A stretch of 64,000 nucleotides of DNA. It comes from Lysinibacillus alkalisoli. GTDB taxonomy: Bacteria; Bacillota; Bacilli; Bacillales_A; Planococcaceae. Below the pieces are notes generated by a model that was given only the letters and a program-made list of their open reading frames with translations, searched no databases and was not told where the DNA came from. Of this stretch, positions 31,230 through 39,771 are shown piece after piece. The DNA lies in NCBI RefSeq assembly GCF_014643595.1, contig NZ_BMJT01000008.1, positions 1-64,000 of the forward strand. The letters are read 5' to 3'. The position numbers and the translations under genes were made by a program. Numbering within the stretch: position 1 is the stretch's first letter; each line of letters starts with the position of its first letter.

Positions 31230-31342
31230 AACACATTGTGAAAGTATGCAAATGCGGATAAAGCATGATACAGTAAAGAGTAGGGAAAAATACAATAATC
31301 ATTGATTCTTATAGATATTATGAATATTTGGAGGAGAAATCT

Positions 31343-32050
31343 ATGGAAAAGACAATTTTAGTAGTAGATGATGAAAAGCCAATTGCAGATATTTTGCAAT
31401 TTAACTTACAAAAAGAAGGTTATCATGTCATTTGTGCCTATGATGGAGAAGAGGCATTAGAGAAGGTAGAAGAAGTTCAACCAGACTTAATGTTATTAGA
31501 TATTATGTTACCAAAACGTGATGGTATGGAAGTATGTCGCGAAATCCGTAAGAAGCACGACTTTCCTATTATAATGTTAACCGCAAAAGGTTCAGAAATT
31601 GACAAAGTATTAGGGTTAGAGATGGGAGCAGACGATTACGTAACAAAACCATTTAGTACACGTGAACTGATTGCGCGTGTCAAAGCAAATATGCGTCGTT
31701 TGCAAACACAAAATGCACCAGAAGAAGAGGCGCCAACAACAGATATTGTCGTAGGCTCATTAGTTATTCAACCTGAAGCTTATTTGGTGAAAAAACGAGA
31801 TGAAAATATTGAACTAACACATCGTGAGTTTGAATTATTACATTATTTATCAAAACATATTGGTCAAGTAATGACACGTGAGCATTTATTGCAAACTGTA
31901 TGGGGCTACGATTATTTTGGTGATGTGAGAACAGTTGATGTGACCATTCGTCGTTTGCGAGAGAAAATTGAAGATAACCCTAGTCATCCTTCTTGGATTG
32001 TAACAAGACGCGGTGTTGGTTACTATTTACGAAACCCTGAACAGGAGTAA
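31343..32050 (+). CDS. walR: Response regulator WalR (YycF)
   Basis: WalR is the OmpR-type regulator of cell wall hydrolase genes, usually essential in Bacilli. The 235 residues start at the ATG at 31343 after GGAGGAG ([18 protein letters not shown]). The receiver domain has the phospho-accepting aspartate in [14 protein letters not shown] (about D53) and the lysine in YVTKPF. The winged helix domain ends with [13 protein letters not shown] and [11 protein letters not shown]. It leads the operon walR-walK-walH-walI-walJ. Confidence 0.97.
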   Translation: MEKTILVVDDEKPIADILQFNLQKEGYHVICAYDGEEALEKVEEVQPDLMLLDIMLPKRDGMEVCREIRKKHDFPIIMLTAKGSEIDKVLGLEMGADDYVTKPFSTRELIARVKANMRRLQTQNAPEEEAPTTDIVVGSLVIQPEAYLVKKRDENIELTHREFELLHYLSKHIGQVMTREHLLQTVWGYDYFGDVRTVDVTIRRLREKIEDNPSHPSWIVTRRGVGYYLRNPEQE

Positions 32051-32055
32051 GCTAC

Positions 32056-33912
32056 ATGGATAAAGTAAGCTTTTTTAAATCTGTACATGTTAAAGTCGTT
32101 TTGATTTATATTTTGCTGATTTTATTAGCATTACAAATCATTGGATTGTATTTTTCTAAAGGACTGGAAGATAATTTAAAGAAAAACTTTAAAGAGTCCA
32201 TTAAACAACGTTCGGAACTTGTACAATATAATATTCGAGAAGAGATGCTTAAAGAACGTGACGAGAGCATGCCAAAACTCGAAAATGTATTAAGTCCTAT
32301 TTTGCGAGAGTTTGCCACAGATGATATTTCTCGCGTACAAGTCATTGATGCGCATAATCAAATTATTGCTACATCGGAAGGAAATAGTCAAAACCAAGTA
32401 GGGCAACGTACGACGATTGATTTAGTGCGGCGGTCTATTTCAACAGAGTCTCAATTTGACACCATCTCGCTGGACAAACAAACCAACAATCGCATGTGGG
32501 TATTTGTTAAGCCAATACGTGAAGGGATAGGGCCAAATGGTGAAGATGGCGATGTCATTGGTGCTATTTATATTGAGGCAGATATTGAACGTGTTTTTAA
32601 ACAATTAAGTGAAATTAATAGTATATTCGCGATAGGGACAGCTATTTCGCTCGGTATTACAGTCATATTAGGAATATTGATTGCTAGAACGATTACACGA
32701 CCTATCTCAGATATGCGAAAACAAGCTCAAGCCATGTCTAGAGGGAACTTCTCACGTAAAGTGCGTGTCTATGGCTCTGACGAAATTGGGCAACTTGCCA
32801 TTGCTTTTAACCATTTAACTAATCGCTTAAAAGAGTCACAAGAGACAACGGAGTCGGAGCGACGCAAATTAACATCTGTTATGAGTAATATGACAGATGG
32901 CGTTATCGCAACAGATCGTAAAGGCTATATTGTACTCATTAATGAGCCTGCTCTTAAACTATTATCTTCTAGCCATGAGGAAACAATCGGCCGTCCCATT
33001 ACAACGGTATTAGGTATTGAACAAAATTATGATTATACGTTTGAAGATTTAATCCATATGAAAGAGCCATTAAATTTAGACTTTAGTACAGATGAAAAGC
33101 CTTATATTTTACGAGCAATGTTTTCTGTCACACAAAAGGAAACAGGCTTTGTTAATGGGTTAATTACCGTACTTCATGATATTACTGAACAAGAGAAAAT
33201 TGATATGGAACGCAGAGAGTTTGTGTCCAATGTATCGCATGAATTACGTACGCCATTAACGACTATGCGCAGTTATCTTGAGGCATTAGCTGACGGAGCA
33301 TGGCGTGATGAAAATATTGCACCTGCCTTTTTAGATGTCACACAAACAGAAACAGAGCGCATGATTCGTTTAGTGAATGATTTATTGCAATTATCACGTA
33401 TGGATAGTCAAGAGTACGAATTGAATAAAGAGTGTATTGTCTTTAATAAATTCTTTAATCGTATTATTGATCGTTTTGAAATGTCAAAATCGCAAAATGT
33501 TACCTTTACACGTCTGATTCCTGAAGAGTCATACTATGTAGATGTTGATACCGATAAATTGACACAAGTGATTGATAATATTATTTCCAACGCTTTAAAA
33601 TATTCGCCAGATGGCGGGAATATTCGTTTTGGCATGACAGTGCAAGATACGATGTTAAAAGTGATGGTTTCAGACGATGGTATGGGGATACCAAAAGAAA
33701 ATGTGGAGCGCATTTTCGACCGTTTTTATCGAGTAGACCGAGCGCGTGCACGCTCTATGGGTGGCACGGGGTTAGGGCTTGCGATCGCTCGAGATATGAT
33801 CGAGGCACATGGCGGTAAAATTTGGGCGGAAAGTGAGGAAGGACAAGGAACAACTATTTTCTTCACATTGCCATATGAGACACAAATTTTCGAGGATGGT
33901 GATTGGGTTTGA
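32056..33912 (+). CDS. walK: Sensor histidine kinase WalK (YycG)
   Basis: WalK senses cell wall status and phosphorylates WalR. The 618 residues show a membrane helix (about 11-31), an extracytoplasmic PAS-like domain, a second helix (about 190-210), a HAMP domain (RTITRPISDMRKQAQAMSRG), a cytoplasmic PAS (VMSNMTDGVIATDRKGYIVL), the H-box FVSNVSHELRTPLTTMRSY and the ATPase domain (N-box DNIISNALKYSPDG; GGTGLGLAIA). It starts five bases after walR. Confidence 0.97.
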   Translation: MDKVSFFKSVHVKVVLIYILLILLALQIIGLYFSKGLEDNLKKNFKESIKQRSELVQYNIREEMLKERDESMPKLENVLSPILREFATDDISRVQVIDAHNQIIATSEGNSQNQVGQRTTIDLVRRSISTESQFDTISLDKQTNNRMWVFVKPIREGIGPNGEDGDVIGAIYIEADIERVFKQLSEINSIFAIGTAISLGITVILGILIARTITRPISDMRKQAQAMSRGNFSRKVRVYGSDEIGQLAIAFNHLTNRLKESQETTESERRKLTSVMSNMTDGVIATDRKGYIVLINEPALKLLSSSHEETIGRPITTVLGIEQNYDYTFEDLIHMKEPLNLDFSTDEKPYILRAMFSVTQKETGFVNGLITVLHDITEQEKIDMERREFVSNVSHELRTPLTTMRSYLEALADGAWRDENIAPAFLDVTQTETERMIRLVNDLLQLSRMDSQEYELNKECIVFNKFFNRIIDRFEMSKSQNVTFTRLIPEESYYVDVDTDKLTQVIDNIISNALKYSPDGGNIRFGMTVQDTMLKVMVSDDGMGIPKENVERIFDRFYRVDRARARSMGGTGLGLAIARDMIEAHGGKIWAESEEGQGTTIFFTLPYETQIFEDGDWV

Positions 33913-35237
33913 TGAAATATATTGAACAAGCCAAATCCTTACTCTTATTTTTATTAGTAACGTCAAGTATTGTGCTTACTTTTATTATATGGACGTATAC
34001 GCCAGACTATAAATCAATTGAACAAACGGCTAATAATATTACTGAGATTGGTAAAAAAAAGAATGTTGAAAGTGTCATTAAACCTGCGAAATTGCTTTAC
34101 CGACAAAATGATGAGTTTAAAGGTACATTCAACCCATCAATGATGAATGATGTATTAGATTCTTTCCGCAATTGGCAGGATATGCGTATTGAAGAAAGAG
34201 AGCCTAATTTATCTGCAGCGCGATTAAATAATTTAATTCGTGATAACCAGCGTATTACGGTGGATTTTTCAGGGCCTGTACCGTTCTCAGTCTTCAATAA
34301 AACATTTTTAAGTTCGGAAAATGAAATGCCTGAAACAACTTTTGATAGCCTAATTATTGATTGGAAGTCGTATAAAGATAATCAATTACAATTATTTTTT
34401 ATTAGTGCGAGTAATAGCGTCATGCATCGTGCACAAGTGACATTAATTGATGCTACAACCTTTTATGATAAGTTAATTGAACCGTCCAATCGTTTTGCTG
34501 ACTACAGAGAAATCGAGCGCACAGCTACAACATCTTTATACGTGCCAGAAGAACCTGTAGAAGCCTTACAGTATAAATATTATACTGACGATATTTCACC
34601 TAATTCATTTAAAAATATTTTATTTACAAAACCAAGCATCGTACAACGTAATGTAGATGACGTGGGGAATGAAAAATATACGGATGGTATGGGATTGATG
34701 ACAGTAGATACTTACCGTCGTGCTATTAATTATGTGTATCCAGCAGCGGGGAGTCGTACGATTATGACAGCAACCGAATTAATGGACAAAAGTTTTGAAT
34801 TTATTAATGAGCATGGCGGGTTGACAGCAGATTACCGTTTAACCTCTATCTCACCAGAAACAAGTCGCGTGAATTACCAATTATATTTACAAGGCTATCC
34901 TGTATTTAGTGATACGATTGCTACTGACATATCCACAACTTGGGGACAAAAGCGTATTTTCCGTTATGACCGTCCCTACTATTCTTTAGACATTGACTTT
35001 ACATCTGCAAATGATGCACGTACATTACCATCAGGTGTTGAGATTGTACAGCAGGTACAGCAATATAAAGATATTGTGTTTTCAGAAGTAGACGATATAA
35101 GGATTGGTTATGATTTAACGCGCGATGAAGAGAAACAACTGCTCGTTTTAGAACCTGCATGGTATGTCGTGACAAATAATGAAGCACAACGTATAACGGA
35201 TAGTAGTATAGGAGGCGATTTCATTGGATTGGAATAA
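33912..35237 (+). CDS. walH: WalH (YycH) regulator of WalK
   Basis: WalH is a membrane-anchored extracytoplasmic protein that, with WalI, modulates WalK. The ATG overlaps the walK stop (ATGA at 33911-33914). The 441 residues begin with one membrane helix (about 9-29), followed by a long soluble part of YycH type (AINYVYPAAGSR and SIGGDFIGLE near the end). Conservation in this family is low, so position in the operon is part of the evidence. Its end overlaps walI by 14 bases. Confidence 0.92.
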   Translation: MKYIEQAKSLLLFLLVTSSIVLTFIIWTYTPDYKSIEQTANNITEIGKKKNVESVIKPAKLLYRQNDEFKGTFNPSMMNDVLDSFRNWQDMRIEEREPNLSAARLNNLIRDNQRITVDFSGPVPFSVFNKTFLSSENEMPETTFDSLIIDWKSYKDNQLQLFFISASNSVMHRAQVTLIDATTFYDKLIEPSNRFADYREIERTATTSLYVPEEPVEALQYKYYTDDISPNSFKNILFTKPSIVQRNVDDVGNEKYTDGMGLMTVDTYRRAINYVYPAAGSRTIMTATELMDKSFEFINEHGGLTADYRLTSISPETSRVNYQLYLQGYPVFSDTIATDISTTWGQKRIFRYDRPYYSLDIDFTSANDARTLPSGVEIVQQVQQYKDIVFSEVDDIRIGYDLTRDEEKQLLVLEPAWYVVTNNEAQRITDSSIGGDFIGLE

Positions 35238-36021
35238 AACGAAGTCGATCTTTATCCTGGTCTTTTTAGTGATGAATATCTTCTTATACTCTCTCTATAC
35301 AGAACGTTATAATGAAGCACAAAATGTTGTCGAAATTGGTGAGAAGTCCATCGAGACTAGATTAAAGGATGATAAGATTACGCACCCACCATTTTCTAAT
35401 ACACCTGCTGAGATAGCCTATATTTCAGCAGACTTGACGAATTTTCGTGAACAAACATTAGGGCTACAAAATCAAGATGTGCGTAACATTGGGGATAACA
35501 AAATCCGCAGCACATTTGACAAACCGGTTAAATTAACGAATATGGATGGAACTAGTCTTAAAGATTTTGTGACAGAGAATATTTATAAAGGTTCCGAGTA
35601 TGTATTGTGGGAGATTGACCGTGAAGAGCGTCGTGCTAAATTTTTTCAACGTGTGAAAAATCGCACCATTTATTATAATAAATACGGTACATTAGACGTT
35701 TTTTGGAACGAAAAAGATGAGATCGTTGTATACGAACAAACCAAATTAGAAAGCATTAAAAATTTAGAGCAGAGTGATAGTGTAATGCCTGAAACTCAAG
35801 TCGTGCGTGCTTTATATGATAAAGGAATTTTACGACCTGAAATGAAAATTGTTCATATGAAACTAGGCTACTCAACACTTGCTCCTGCTACAGAAAGACA
35901 AGTGCTCGTACCGACATGGGAGATTCGTTTAAAACTACCTAATGGCACAACTGAAACGCACTTTGTGAATAATAGTTTAGAAGGAAAAGTAGTAGATTTG
36001 AAAGAACAGAAAGAAGAGTGA
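35224..36021 (+). CDS. walI: WalI (YycI) regulator of WalK
   Basis: WalI is the second membrane-anchored partner of WalK; YycH and YycI interact through their membrane helices. The 265 residues have a single N-terminal helix (KSIFILVFLVMNIFLYSLY, about 6-24) and an extracytoplasmic domain ending VPTWEIRLKLPNGTTETHFV. It starts at a TTG at 35224, six bases after GGAGGCGAT, inside the 3' end of walH, so translation is coupled. Confidence 0.92.
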   Translation: MDWNKTKSIFILVFLVMNIFLYSLYTERYNEAQNVVEIGEKSIETRLKDDKITHPPFSNTPAEIAYISADLTNFREQTLGLQNQDVRNIGDNKIRSTFDKPVKLTNMDGTSLKDFVTENIYKGSEYVLWEIDREERRAKFFQRVKNRTIYYNKYGTLDVFWNEKDEIVVYEQTKLESIKNLEQSDSVMPETQVVRALYDKGILRPEMKIVHMKLGYSTLAPATERQVLVPTWEIRLKLPNGTTETHFVNNSLEGKVVDLKEQKEE

Positions 36022-36027
36022 TTGGTT

Positions 36028-36816
36028 ATGCGTTTTAGTGTTTTGGCAAGCGGCAGTACTGGTAACGCCATTTATGTAGAAAATGATGAACAATCATTTA
36101 TTGTAGATGTCGGCTTAAGCGGCAAAAAAATGGAAGAGTTATTTGCTAAAATCGATCGTAGTGCCAAACAATTAAATGGAATACTCGTAACGCATGAGCA
36201 TAGCGACCATATTAAAGGTGTAGGTGTTTTAGCTAGACGTTATCAGATTCCAGTGTACGCAAATGAAAAAACATGGCAAGCGATGTCACCTCATATCGGC
36301 GAGATTCCGAGTGATTTACGTTACCATTTTAATATGGAGACTACTCGAACATTTGGCTCTATCGATATTAGTTCTTTTGCGGTGTCACATGACGCCGTTG
36401 ACCCTATGTTTTATACTTTTCAAGAAGATGGCCGTAAGTTAACCGTCATTACGGACACGGGCTATGTGAGTGACCGCATGAAAGGTATGATTGCTGCCTC
36501 TGATGCTTATGTCTTTGAGAGTAATCATGATGTTGGCATGTTGCAAATGTGTGGTTATCCGTGGTCAACGAAACGTCGTATATTAAGTGATTTAGGGCAT
36601 GTATCGAATGAAGATGCTGCTGTTGCTATGAGCGAAGTGATTGCTGAAAAGCAAACGCAAATTTATTTAGCACATTTAAGTAAGGATAATAACATGAAAG
36701 ATTTGGCAAGAATGAGCGTCACCCAGACACTAAAGTCTTGTGATGTTATTGTAGGGGAGTATGTGCATTTACATGATACAGATGCTAATGAACCTACGCC
36801 ATTAGTGACGGTCTAA
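36028..36816 (+). CDS. walJ: WalJ (YycJ) metallo-beta-lactamase-fold hydrolase
   Basis: WalJ is a cytoplasmic metallo-beta-lactamase-fold protein with predicted DNA exonuclease activity, linked to replication/cell-division coordination. The 262 residues begin [19 protein letters not shown] and carry the metal motif [10 protein letters not shown] (about 59-68), the second ligands SHDAV and TDTGYV, and HVSNEDA with LAHLSKDNN towards the end. The ATG at 36028 is preferred over an upstream TTG at 36022. It ends the wal operon at a terminator. Confidence 0.95.
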   Translation: MRFSVLASGSTGNAIYVENDEQSFIVDVGLSGKKMEELFAKIDRSAKQLNGILVTHEHSDHIKGVGVLARRYQIPVYANEKTWQAMSPHIGEIPSDLRYHFNMETTRTFGSIDISSFAVSHDAVDPMFYTFQEDGRKLTVITDTGYVSDRMKGMIAASDAYVFESNHDVGMLQMCGYPWSTKRRILSDLGHVSNEDAAVAMSEVIAEKQTQIYLAHLSKDNNMKDLARMSVTQTLKSCDVIVGEYVHLHDTDANEPTPLVTV

Positions 36817-36828
36817 TAATTATGATCT

Positions 36829-36864
36829 ATGCTTGGAGGGCATGTACGCTCCAAGCATTTTTTT
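36829..36864 (+). terminator. Terminator of the wal operon
   Basis: ATGCTTGGAG pairs with CTCCAAGCAT, followed by seven T residues. htrA therefore probably has its own promoter in the 110-base gap. Confidence 0.9.
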
Positions 36865-36974
36865 ATGAAAAAATATAAAGATAATATTTTGGTTACTTTT
36901 AACTAATTTTCATCTAATTTTAATGTTTAGTGGGTAAGATAAAGTTAAGTTAATAAATAGAGAGGAAGATGGTT

Positions 36975-38240
36975 ATGAATCCTTATGATGACAATCGACG
37001 TGATGAACATGAAACACCATCACCATATCAATCTCGTTTACAAGAGCAATTAGCTAAAGACGAGGAATTACGTAAACGTAAGCCTAAAAAATCAAAAGCA
37101 CCTTGGGGCTACTTCTTTACAGGTTTAATGGGTGTAATGGTAGGTGCATTACTTGTGTGGTTCATCGTTACACCAGCTATGACAGATGCCAACGATATAC
37201 CAACAACGAATAAAACAAGTATTAAATCAGAGCAAGTTTCAACATCAGTTAATAGCGACGTTACCGCAGCAGTTGATAAAGCATCTGATGCCGTTGTAGG
37301 CATTACTAATATTCAAAAGGTCTCAAACTTCTGGTCACAACAAGCAGGTGAACAAGAAGCAGGTGCAGGCTCTGGCGTTATTTATAAAGTAGATAAGGGT
37401 AAAGCTTTTATTGTGACAAACTTTCATGTAATTGACGGGGCAGAGCGTCTTGAAGTGACATTAAAAGACGGTACAAAAAAAGAAGCCGAGGTATTAGGTG
37501 AAGATATGTGGACCGACTTAGCTGTTATCGCAGTAGATGCTAAAGATATTTCTACAGTTGCTGAATTTGGTGACTCAGACGCGTTAAAACAAGGTGAACC
37601 TGTTATCGCAATTGGTAACCCATTAGGTTTAGATTTCTATGGCTCTGTCACTCAAGGTATTGTTTCAGGCATTAATCGTTCTATGCCAATTGATTTCAAT
37701 AACGACGGTGTTGTAGATTGGACACAAGAAGTATTACAAACAGATGCCGCAATTAACCCTGGTAATAGTGGGGGCGCATTAGTTAATATTAAAGGTGATT
37801 TAATTGGTATTAACTCTATGAAAATTGCCACTGAAAAGGTAGAGGGCTTAGGTTTTGCTATCCCAATTAATTCAGCACTTCCAATCATTGAAGAATTAGA
37901 ACAAAGCGGCAAAGTAGAGCGTCCAGTGCTAGGTGTATCACTTACTGATTTAACAAACATCCCAGCATATTATCAAAAAGAAACATTAAAGGTACCTGAA
38001 GACCTTACAACAGGTGTAGTAGTTTCAGATGTAGTACGCGAATCATCTGCAGCTAAAGGTGGCGTGCAACAATATGATATTATTGTTGAGATGGATGGTA
38101 AAGAAATTCAAAACGCAGCGGATTTACGCAAGCACTTATATACAGAGAAAAAAGTGGGCGATGAGTTAGAAATGAAAGTGTATCGTCAAGGTAAACTGGA
38201 AACAGTAAAAATGAAGTTAGAAGCAGAGCGTACATTATAA
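36975..38240 (+). CDS. htrA: HtrA-type membrane-anchored serine protease (YycK)
   Basis: HtrA proteases degrade misfolded exported proteins. The 421 residues have a hydrophilic cytoplasmic N-terminus (about 1-40), one membrane helix (YFFTGLMGVMVGALLVWFIV), a trypsin-like domain with the catalytic triad in TNFHVIDGAE (His), DLAVIAVD (Asp) and NPGNSGGAL (Ser), and a C-terminal PDZ domain (RPVLGVSLTD...GGVQQYDIIVEMDG). The ATG at 36975 is preferred because AGAGGAAG is six bases upstream. The walJ-htrA-rlmH neighbourhood is conserved in Bacilli. Confidence 0.95.
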   Translation: MNPYDDNRRDEHETPSPYQSRLQEQLAKDEELRKRKPKKSKAPWGYFFTGLMGVMVGALLVWFIVTPAMTDANDIPTTNKTSIKSEQVSTSVNSDVTAAVDKASDAVVGITNIQKVSNFWSQQAGEQEAGAGSGVIYKVDKGKAFIVTNFHVIDGAERLEVTLKDGTKKEAEVLGEDMWTDLAVIAVDAKDISTVAEFGDSDALKQGEPVIAIGNPLGLDFYGSVTQGIVSGINRSMPIDFNNDGVVDWTQEVLQTDAAINPGNSGGALVNIKGDLIGINSMKIATEKVEGLGFAIPINSALPIIEELEQSGKVERPVLGVSLTDLTNIPAYYQKETLKVPEDLTTGVVVSDVVRESSAAKGGVQQYDIIVEMDGKEIQNAADLRKHLYTEKKVGDELEMKVYRQGKLETVKMKLEAERTL

Positions 38241-38263
38241 TTTGTGGATAACTTTATCCCAAA

Positions 38264-38303
38264 AGTAGGAAAGAATAAATCCCATCTTTCCTACTCTTTT
38301 TTT
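38264..38303 (+). terminator. Terminator after htrA
   Basis: AGTAGGAAAGA pairs perfectly with TCTTTCCTACT over a ten-base loop, followed by CTTTTTTT. It sits between the first two DnaA boxes of the cluster. Confidence 0.9.
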
Positions 38304-38376
38304 GTTTGTTACAATGGTTGTGGATAAAAAGTGTATAACTTTGTGGAAAATTTCAGAAAATAAAGGAGTGAAAATA

Positions 38377-38541
38377 ATGAAAAAATATAGCTGTGAAACA
38401 CATATAGGACAAGCTTTAGACCTTTTCGTGGCAGAACAAGAAGACTTTCCAATTATGGAAAAAATAAATGAGGAAGAAAACTTATCCACAACATGCGAAT
38501 ATTGTGAAGCGCTTGCAATATATATAGTATCAAGTAAATAA
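38377..38541 (+). CDS. CxxH/CxxC small protein
   Basis: This 54-residue protein belongs to the CxxH/CxxC family seen between htrA and rlmH in Bacillus relatives. It has CETH (C6-H9) near the start and CEYC (C40-C43) near the end, a spacing suited to one zinc ion. The start is the ATG at 38377, six bases after AAAGGAG. A perfect DnaA box lies in its coding DNA and others flank it. Function is unknown. Confidence 0.85.
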   Translation: MKKYSCETHIGQALDLFVAEQEDFPIMEKINEEENLSTTCEYCEALAIYIVSSK

Positions 38542-38630
38542 CTTTACACAACATATAGTTTATTTTGTTGATATGTGGATAACTTCTGTGGATAACTTGT
38601 TTGTAAATGGAATAAAAAGGTGGATAACAT

Positions 38631-39110
38631 GTGAACATAACCATTATAACGGTAGGCAAACTAAAAGAAAAGTACTTAAAAATGGGCATTGAAGAATATA
38701 CTAAACGGCTATCAAGCTATGCTAAAGTCCAATTAGTAGAAGTACCAGATGAGAAAGCACCTGAGCAATTAAGCGAAGCCGAGATGGAACAAGTCAAACA
38801 GCAAGAAGGCACGCGCATTTTAGCCAAAATCTCACCAGACATGCATGTCATTGCGCTTGCTATTGATGGCAAGATGAAAACATCGGAGCAAATGGCAGCC
38901 GACCTCAATGCACTTATGACGTATGGCAAAAGCAAAATAGCCTTCGTGATTGGCGGCTCACTAGGCTTACATGATAGTGTATTACAACGAGCTAATGAAC
39001 AACAATCCTTCGGCAAAATGACACTCCCTCACCAACTCATGAAACTCGTCCTAATCGAGCAAATCTACCGTAGCTTTAGAATTATTAAAGGAGAACCGTA
39101 CCATAAGTGA
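38631..39110 (+). CDS. rlmH: 23S rRNA (pseudouridine-1915-N3) methyltransferase RlmH
   Basis: RlmH is a SPOUT methyltransferase acting on helix 69 of 23S rRNA in the assembled ribosome. The 159 residues begin [20 protein letters not shown], contain [14 protein letters not shown] (the SAM-binding knot) and end [23 protein letters not shown], the family tail. The start is a GTG. Its AAGGTGG ribosome binding site is embedded in the DnaA-box-like GGTGGATAA at 38619-38627, so DnaA binding there could affect expression. Confidence 0.96.
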   Translation: MNITIITVGKLKEKYLKMGIEEYTKRLSSYAKVQLVEVPDEKAPEQLSEAEMEQVKQQEGTRILAKISPDMHVIALAIDGKMKTSEQMAADLNALMTYGKSKIAFVIGGSLGLHDSVLQRANEQQSFGKMTLPHQLMKLVLIEQIYRSFRIIKGEPYHK

Positions 39111-39300
39111 GTGCAACTTTTGATAGATGAAGTATTAGCCATTTACAAGAAAATGTTTGTTACATTAGCAAAAAAAAATCCAATTAATTAAAGAGAAAGC
39201 ACCATTAACTCAAAGTGGAGTTAATGACTACCAAAAAAGTACAGAAGATAAAGTTTCAGCACTCACAAGTTTCTTGGAGTCTAGCTTTACTAATAGATAA
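39111..39300 (+). pseudogene. Possible gene remnant after rlmH
   Basis: Directly after the rlmH stop an open stretch reads QLLIDEVLAIYKKMFVTLAKK, then hits a stop after a run of nine A. In another frame from that run it continues IKEKAPLTQSGVNDYQKS and ALTSFLESSFTNR to a stop at 39298-39300. The two parts would join if the A-run were one base shorter. No start with a ribosome binding site is seen and I do not recognise the family. It may be a frameshifted fragment or noise. The rest of the gap to 39417 is A/T-rich with nothing clear. Confidence 0.3.
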
Positions 39301-39417
39301 AAGATTATATAAAAAACCAAGTTTAGCTCTATCGCTGAGAACCATACCACAAATTAAATTTTCTCATTTGAAACATCGCCTATCATCCTATAGTATTAAA
39401 AGAAAAGGATGAGTGAG

Positions 39418-39603
39418 ATGCGCTACAATAAAGCAACAATGTTGAAGCTGATTAATCAGCATAGAGAATTGCATGATGAAATGAAAAAGTTAAAATCGGA
39501 AATGGGTCTAGAAAAGAACTTTGCGGTAAAAGCGTTATATCATTCACATGTGGCAGATGAAGGTGCGTATATGAGAGCGTATCAGGAGCTAGAACAAAAA
39601 TAG
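39418..39603 (+). CDS. Small hypothetical protein
   Basis: The product is 61 residues, charged and mostly helical by composition: MRYNKATMLKLINQHREL, then HDEMKKLKSEMGLEKN and HSHVADEGAYMRAYQELEQK. The ATG at 39418 lies after AAAGGATGAG; an in-frame ATG at 39409 is too close to it. I do not recognise the family. It is followed by a strong hairpin terminator, which supports it being a real transcribed gene. Confidence 0.55.
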   Translation: MRYNKATMLKLINQHRELHDEMKKLKSEMGLEKNFAVKALYHSHVADEGAYMRAYQELEQK

Positions 39604-39608
39604 TCATG

Positions 39609-39660
39609 AAAAGTGGTAAAGGGATAATCAATAGCTCCCTTTACCACTTTTTTCTTTTTT
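39609..39660 (+). terminator. Terminator; copy 2 of the repeated hairpin
   Basis: AAAAGTGGTAAAGGGA (39609-39624) pairs perfectly with TCCCTTTACCACTTTT (39636-39651), followed by TTTCTTTTTT. The arm matches the hairpins at 21098 and 46771. Confidence 0.9.
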
Positions 39661-39771
39661 GTAGATTCATCAATAATCCATGTGTTTTTCAACAGGCATC
39701 CATTCTCATCTTTAACGGGCTTGATTATACTAGTGTCATCATTAAGAAATAAAAGGTTGGAGGCGTTTTGG

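Larger units (their letters stand above)
38243..38627. promoter_or_regulatory. DnaA-box cluster between htrA and rlmH
   Basis: Five perfect boxes: TGTGGATAA at 38243-38251, 38319-38327, 38574-38582 and 38587-38595, and TTATCCACA at 38482-38490 (inside the small CxxH/CxxC gene). One-mismatch forms are at 38342-38350 (TGTGGAAAA) and 38619-38627 (GGTGGATAA). The last covers the rlmH ribosome binding region. The density approaches that of oriC. It may titrate DnaA or regulate the two flanking genes. A CodY-like sequence, AAATTTCAGAAAATA (38348-38362, two mismatches), is also present. Confidence 0.75.

Noticed and set aside
39215-39412. 65-residue open frame between rlmH and the small hypothetical gene
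   Set aside because: There is no ribosome binding site and no recognisable motif. It overlaps the possible gene remnant in another frame.
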